8,682 nucleotides of DNA. Source: Anaerolineales bacterium UBA6663. Lineage in GTDB: Bacteria > Chloroflexota > Anaerolineae > Anaerolineales > UBA6663. The notes under the pieces are model-generated. The model made no database searches and was not told the origin of the DNA. It was given only the letters and a program-made list of their open reading frames with translations. The position numbers and the translations under genes are program-made. The DNA lies in NCBI GenBank assembly GCA_002455335.1, contig DKKP01000411.1, positions 1 to 8,682 on the forward strand, in the 5' to 3' direction. Below are positions 4,874 to 8,682 of the stretch, one piece after another. The number at the start of each line of letters is the position of its first letter. The first letter of the stretch is position 1.

Positions 4874-7180
4874 ATGGATCCGCACCCGTCACTCGATTTC
4901 GCGCGCTCGCCATACACCGGCTGGACCCGCGCCCACTGGGTGCAGATCCTGGCCCGGATGACCCACGGCTTCGCGCTCGCGGCCGAGATCACGGGGTCGC
5001 CGGCGCGTGCGCTCTACCCCGACGACCGACGCGGTCTGCCCGATAGCGTGGACGGGCTCGAGTCTTTCGCCCGCATCGCGGCCGCCTGGGGCGCCTGGCT
5101 GCGCAACCCCACGAACCCGGCTCGCCTGCGTTTTCATGATCGCGAGCTGGATGTGGAGCAGCTGTTGCGTCGGGGCCTGCTCGAAGGCACCGACCCGGCC
5201 AACGCCCGCACCTACTGGGGCGACATGACGCACATGGATCAGCGCATTGTCGAAAGCGCCGATCTCGCCGTTGCTCTCTGGATGAGCCGCGCGCGTGTAT
5301 TCGATCGATTGAGCCCGGCCGAGCAGACGCAGATCCTGGCGTGGCTGGGTCAGGTCGATGACAGGGGCACGTACCCCGACAACTGGATCCTGTTCACGGC
5401 CGTCACGCAGGCCGTGCGGCTGCGCCTGGGTCATCCGGCGCCTGTGGTTGATCTGGATGTCCGGCTGCAACAGGCCTGCGAGTTCTACCGCGGCGATGGC
5501 TGGTATGTCGACGGTCCGGCCAACGAGTACGAACTCTACAACGCCTGGATGTTCAACTGGCACTTCCTGCTCTGGGCCTGGATCGACGGCGATCGACGAC
5601 CCGAGATTCGCCAGCGTGTGCTGGAGCGGGCGCGTTCCTTCATCGCCGGGTTCACGCATTTCTTCGGCGCCAACGGCTCGTACCCGGCCTGGGGCCGCTC
5701 GCTCGTCTATCGCTTCGCGGCCCTGGCGGCTTTCGCGACCGGGCACTTGCTCGGTGTGGCGCCGGCGGACCCCGGAGGGTTGCGGCGGCTCTCGAGCGGG
5801 TGCCTGAAATACTTCGACGAGCACGGTCTGTTCGACGCCGACAGACACTTCGTGCGGCAGGGCTATCACGGCGATTTCCCTGCGGCGGGCGAGCCGTATC
5901 TCTCGCCGGGCTCACCATACTGGTGTAGCCACGGCCTGTTTGCCCTGACCTTCGATGAGGGCGATGCGTTCTGGACAGCGCCTGAGGGTCCGTTGCCGGT
6001 GGAACGCGGAGACTACGAGATCGTGCTGCCGGCGCCGGGTTTCGTTGTGTCGGGCCGGCAGGCGACCGGCCAGGTGCTGCTGCTCAACAGCCGTAGCGGG
6101 CAGGAGCACGATGCCCCGCGCTACCACTACGCCGCCAAGTACGGCAAATTCGTTTACAGCACGCATTTCCCGTTCAACGTCGTCGCCGCCCACGGTTCAC
6201 CGGCGCCGGATGCCATGGTCGCGCTCACGCGCGACGGCCAGGCCTTCGGGCATCGTGTGCGCACGCGTGACGGGGCGGCCGCGCCGGGCTTGATCTGGTG
6301 CAAGTATGAAGAGTTGATCGATGGCGAGCCGCAGCCGATGTGGGCCGCCGTGCTGCTCTGGCAAGACCTCCAGGTGCGTCTGGCACACATCCGGCCGACG
6401 TTCCCCGTGCGCGCTTTCGAAGCGCCGGGAGCCTTGGGCACTGAACGCCCGACCGCAATCGTGCGCCGATCAGACGGCCTCGCGGGTTGGGAATACGCTG
6501 AGGCGGAGGGCCGCGCGCTCGGGATCCGGCGCCTGTTGGGCTACGACGGGCAACTGGCCAGTGCGCCGTTCCGCGACCAATCGAACCTCAACCTCGCTTA
6601 TCGCTATGCCGAGCAGCCCATGATGATGGAGACGCAGCCGAGTGTTGCGGCCCGGACCGTGGCAGCCGTGAGCCTGGTCCGCCCGGCGTCCTATGATCCC
6701 GAAATCGAGCTCGATGGGTTTGCGGTCGCGCCTGAGGGCGTCGACGGCTTCGAGATCCGATTTCCGGACGGCGGCGCGGCCTGGCTGGCCCTGGCCGAGA
6801 CCCTGCCAACGACGACGACCGTGGCTGAGGTCGCCATCGACGGTATCGGTCTGAGGTATGCCCGGGTGAGCGCCGACCGCGGCGACGTCTGCGGCCTGGG
6901 TGTGACCCGGGTGGCCGGCATCGCCGAATTTGCAGAGCCGACGGCGTTTCGGTTGCGGCGCGCCGCAGAGGGCAGCGTGCGAGTGGCGACCGCCACCGGT
7001 GTGGCGCTGTCGCCCGATTGGCTCGGCGGCGCCGCGCACCGGGTCGAGGTGCTGACGCTCTCGGACGATTGGGTCGATGTGACGAGGGACTGTGGCGCGA
7101 GCGCGATCTCGGGCGCTGTCGTGCGGCACTGGGCTGAGCGCCATGAACGCACGCTGGTGGATTTTCGGGTGTCTCGATGA
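4874..7180 (+). CDS. DUF2264-domain protein, probable glycan-cleaving enzyme
   Basis: This 768-residue protein carries a DUF2264 domain (PF10022) over roughly residues 10-360. Landmarks are TYWGDMTHMDQRIVESADLA (113-132), YPDNWILFTAV (167-177), GWYVDGPANEYELYNAWMF (209-227) and GSYPAWGRSLVYRFAALAAF (268-287). The fold is expected to be an alpha/alpha barrel as in several glycoside hydrolases and polysaccharide lyases. I recall DUF2264-type proteins being placed in CAZy family GH154 (beta-glucuronidase), but I cannot verify that here. Residues from about 380 to the end look beta-rich, as in lyase or hydrolase accessory domains, and make the protein longer than I expect for the family. ATG 4874 is ten bases after the oxidoreductase stop and has no clear ribosome-binding site, suggesting coupled translation; an earlier in-frame start at 4802 would overlap the previous gene and add unlike sequence. 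No signal peptide is visible, so it should act in the cytoplasm on imported oligosaccharides. Confidence 0.85.
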   Translation: MDPHPSLDFARSPYTGWTRAHWVQILARMTHGFALAAEITGSPARALYPDDRRGLPDSVDGLESFARIAAAWGAWLRNPTNPARLRFHDRELDVEQLLRRGLLEGTDPANARTYWGDMTHMDQRIVESADLAVALWMSRARVFDRLSPAEQTQILAWLGQVDDRGTYPDNWILFTAVTQAVRLRLGHPAPVVDLDVRLQQACEFYRGDGWYVDGPANEYELYNAWMFNWHFLLWAWIDGDRRPEIRQRVLERARSFIAGFTHFFGANGSYPAWGRSLVYRFAALAAFATGHLLGVAPADPGGLRRLSSGCLKYFDEHGLFDADRHFVRQGYHGDFPAAGEPYLSPGSPYWCSHGLFALTFDEGDAFWTAPEGPLPVERGDYEIVLPAPGFVVSGRQATGQVLLLNSRSGQEHDAPRYHYAAKYGKFVYSTHFPFNVVAAHGSPAPDAMVALTRDGQAFGHRVRTRDGAAAPGLIWCKYEELIDGEPQPMWAAVLLWQDLQVRLAHIRPTFPVRAFEAPGALGTERPTAIVRRSDGLAGWEYAEAEGRALGIRRLLGYDGQLASAPFRDQSNLNLAYRYAEQPMMMETQPSVAARTVAAVSLVRPASYDPEIELDGFAVAPEGVDGFEIRFPDGGAAWLALAETLPTTTTVAEVAIDGIGLRYARVSADRGDVCGLGVTRVAGIAEFAEPTAFRLRRAAEGSVRVATATGVALSPDWLGGAAHRVEVLTLSDDWVDVTRDCGASAISGAVVRHWAERHERTLVDFRVSR

Positions 7181-7182
7181 TG

Positions 7183-7216
7183 GCACGGTGCGCGCCCTAT
7201 CGAAAGCGCACCGTGC
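7183..7216 (+). other. Perfect 11-bp intercistronic stem-loop
   Basis: GCACGGTGCGC (7183-7193) and GCGCACCGTGC (7206-7216) are perfect reverse complements around a 12-base loop, and two G-T wobble pairs can extend the stem outward. The structure starts two bases after the DUF2264 stop and ends 25 bases before the deacetylase ATG. No T-run follows, so a Rho-independent terminator is unlikely. An mRNA-stabilising or processing hairpin, or partial attenuation lowering deacetylase expression, fits better. CGAAAGCG occurs at 7201-7208 and again at 7227-7234, so the loop end and the region before the next ribosome-binding site share sequence. Confidence 0.55.
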
Positions 7217-7241
7217 TGGCGCCTTCCGAAAGCGGTGGATC

Positions 7242-8195
7242 ATGCCCACTTTCGATCTGACCGTGATGATGTACCACTACGTCCGCGATCCCGGCGACCT
7301 GTGCGAGGCCGGCACGGGCATCCGGGGTCTGAGTGTGGCGCAGTTCGAGGCTCAGGTGGAGCGGCTGGCACGCGAGCATGCCATGATCGCCTGGCCGGAC
7401 CTGCGCGATCTCCTGATCGATGGGAAGCCGCTGCCGGCCTCCGCCTGCCTGCTGACGTTCGACGATGGCCTGCTCGATCACTACCACACGGTCTATCCGA
7501 TCTTGCGGGCCCGCGGCCTCTCAGGCCTGTTCTTCGCGCTGGCGCGTGACGAGGATACCGGCCTGGCTCTGGGGCACAAGATCCACTTCCTGTTGCCCGT
7601 GCTTACGCCCCAAACGCTGCGTGATTCGGTTTGGAACTGGCTGAGCCCCGCGCAGCGGGAGCGGTTTCTGCTGGCCGAGGCCCGCTATCGAACGTACTTC
7701 AACACTGGCTCTCCCGAGGATGACATCCTGGTTCTCAAGTCTGTGCTGCAGCGGGATCTGGCCGACGAAGTTGAATGGATCTTGAGCAGGCTCTTTGAAC
7801 GGCATATCGGCGATGAAGCGGCGACCGCGCGCGGCTTTTATCTCAGTCGGGATCAGATCGCGGCGATGGCTGCGGGCGGCATGCATTTCGGCGGTCACAG
7901 CCGCAGCCACCCGTGGTTCGACTGGATCGGCACAGCGGCCCAGGCGGAAGAGATCGCGGCCTCGGCCCGCTGGCTGCTCGGAATCGAGCCCGGCCCCTGG
8001 GCCTTTGCCTACCCCTACGGCGGGTTCAGCACACGATCGGCAGAATTGCTCCAGGCCCACGGCTTTGCCGCCGGACTGACGACGCACGAAGCGACGTCGC
8101 ATTCGCAGCCATTCTTCATCGGACGCTACGACGGCGAGGCGCTGCCCGATACGTGGAGCGCGGTCGAGAACCGCCGAGGGCAATGCGATGGCTGA
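7242..8195 (+). CDS. Polysaccharide deacetylase (NodB-homology, CE4-like)
   Basis: This 317-residue protein matches metal-dependent polysaccharide deacetylases (PF01522), which remove acetyl groups from amino sugars or sugar esters. The first strand reads LTVMMYHYV (6-14). Motif 1 is TFDDG (72-76, Asp74 and Asp75), motif 2 is HSRSH (219-223, metal ligands His219 and His223), and motif 3 is AYPYGG (256-261), where classical chitin and peptidoglycan deacetylases have Arg before the Pro. Motifs 1 and 2 are about 145 residues apart because of a long insertion containing GHKIHFLLPVL (111-121); I have seen this form in deacetylases of polysaccharide gene clusters. No signal peptide or membrane anchor is present, unlike cell-wall deacetylases, so it should work in the cytoplasm. 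ATG 7242 is preferred because the upstream in-frame extension would cross the hairpin and the end of the DUF2264 gene; GGTGG lies just before it. The stop overlaps the next gene by eight bases. Confidence 0.88.
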   Translation: MPTFDLTVMMYHYVRDPGDLCEAGTGIRGLSVAQFEAQVERLAREHAMIAWPDLRDLLIDGKPLPASACLLTFDDGLLDHYHTVYPILRARGLSGLFFALARDEDTGLALGHKIHFLLPVLTPQTLRDSVWNWLSPAQRERFLLAEARYRTYFNTGSPEDDILVLKSVLQRDLADEVEWILSRLFERHIGDEAATARGFYLSRDQIAAMAAGGMHFGGHSRSHPWFDWIGTAAQAEEIAASARWLLGIEPGPWAFAYPYGGFSTRSAELLQAHGFAAGLTTHEATSHSQPFFIGRYDGEALPDTWSAVENRRGQCDG

Positions 8196-8682
8196 GGGTT
8201 CGAAGCTCAGGCTGGGCGTGATCGGCTGCGGCACGGCGGCCGTGCCCGTCTGCGCCGCGATCGCGGCTTCACAGGCGACCGAGCTGGTCGTGGTGCAGGA
8301 CGCCAATCCCGACATGGCGCGCGACATGGCGACGCGGCATGGTGTTCGATGGGCGGTGGCCGTCGAGCATGTGCTGGATGATCTGGACGTCGAGGCCGTA
8401 TACATCGCGGTGCCGCACCACGTGCTGGCGTCACTGGCCATGCAGGCGCTCACTGCCGGCAAGCACGTGCTCAGCGAGAAGCCCATGGCTATCCGGTTGG
8501 ATGACGCCGATGCCCTGATCGCCCTGGCGGAGGAGCGCCGACGCACACTGGATGTTTTCTTTCAGATGCGCTGGGTCGACCCGTACGCGCAGGCCCGCGC
8601 GCTGGTGCGGGCCGGGGCGCTTGGCGAGATCATCGGCGTGCGCCTGCAGACCCTGATCGACAAACGGCCGGATTACTGGCGG
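8188..8682 (+). CDS. Gfo/Idh/MocA-family sugar oxidoreductase, N-terminal fragment
   Basis: The 165 codons visible encode the Rossmann domain of a Gfo/Idh/MocA dehydrogenase, NAD(P)-dependent enzymes that oxidise or reduce hydroxyl groups of sugars, inositols and glycosides. The dinucleotide-binding loop is LGVIGCGTAA (9-18), the end of the second strand is VVVQDANPDMA (34-44), and AVYIAVPHHVL (70-80) and GKHVLSEKPMA (91-101) carry the conserved EKP motif (97-99), whose Lys is normally catalytic. QMRWVDPYAQARALVRAGAL (126-145) and GEIIGVRLQT (146-155) begin the second domain, which the window edge cuts off. The ATG at 8188-8190 lies inside the end of the deacetylase gene, overlapping its stop by eight bases, so translation is probably coupled. 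No signal peptide is visible. With the operon's epimerase-like TIM barrel, it suggests oxidation of a sugar before isomerisation or bond cleavage. Family is certain; substrate is unknown. Confidence 0.9.
   Translation, partial: MAEGSKLRLGVIGCGTAAVPVCAAIAASQATELVVVQDANPDMARDMATRHGVRWAVAVEHVLDDLDVEAVYIAVPHHVLASLAMQALTAGKHVLSEKPMAIRLDDADALIALAEERRRTLDVFFQMRWVDPYAQARALVRAGALGEIIGVRLQTLIDKRPDYWR

Noticed and set aside
3541..4992. A 483-codon open frame on the minus strand
   Set aside because: It is antisense to the epimerase and flavin oxidoreductase genes, both well supported by motifs. Its translation is low-complexity in the style of shadow frames.
4889..5869. A 326-codon minus-strand open frame
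   Set aside because: It lies wholly antisense to the conserved core of the DUF2264 gene and shows no family motif or ribosome-binding site.
7183..7216. Reading the 11-bp stem-loop as a Rho-independent terminator
   Set aside because: The stem is followed by TGGCGCC rather than a T-run, and the next gene continues on the same strand 25 bases later.
7521..8546. A 341-codon minus-strand open frame
   Set aside because: It is antisense to the deacetylase and Gfo/Idh genes, whose motifs define the real frames. Its Ser/Arg/Ala-rich product looks like a shadow.
1..8682. CRISPR arrays, tRNA or rRNA genes, insertion sequences
   Set aside because: I saw no regularly spaced direct repeats, no tRNA-like cloverleaf and no transposase motif; nearly all of the window is accounted for by coding sequence.

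Overview
The window is GC-rich and densely coded, with two divergent gene blocks separated by a short, AT-richer promoter region at about 2019-2191. The gene mix (UTRA-type GntR regulator, IolE-like TIM barrel, luciferase-like flavin oxidoreductase, DUF2264 protein, Gfo/Idh/MocA oxidoreductase, PiT plus DUF47) suits a free-living heterotroph. It is reminiscent of Chloroflexota, but no rRNA or other phylogenetic marker is present, so this is only a guess.

Left block, minus strand (1-2018): a phosphate-transport locus. In transcription order it holds a complete but divergent PiT-family permease (2018 to 1041), a DUF47/PhoU-like protein overlapping it by ATGA (1044 to 418), a 289-base gap with a hairpin and a candidate promoter, and the first 42 codons of a second PiT permease (128 to 1) that runs off the left edge. 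The partial PiT has a textbook N-terminal signature. The complete one has lost that signature's Asp and Asn, and its DUF47 partner has lost one of two metal-binding-type motifs.

Right block, plus strand (2121-8682): a carbohydrate-use operon behind a good sigma-70-type promoter with a palindrome over its predicted start point. The order is GntR/UTRA repressor (2192-2974), sugar isomerase/epimerase TIM barrel (2974-3807), luciferase-like monooxygenase (3880-4863), DUF2264 putative glycan-cleaving enzyme (4874-7180), NodB-type polysaccharide deacetylase (7242-8195), and Gfo/Idh/MocA sugar dehydrogenase (8188-8682, cut by the right edge). Start and stop codons overlap at two junctions and are 10 bases apart at a third. 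The other two gaps (72 and 61 bases) carry inverted repeats that could fold in the mRNA.

Together the right block looks like a regulated pathway that deacetylates, cleaves and then oxidises or epimerises an imported, probably acidic or acetylated oligosaccharide in the cytoplasm. None of its complete enzymes shows a signal peptide. The Gfo/Idh plus TIM-barrel pairing recalls oxidation-dependent (3-keto) glycoside cleavage, and the flavin oxidoreductase adds an unusual possible oxygenase or hydride-transfer step. The substrate cannot be read from the sequence, and no transporter lies in the window.
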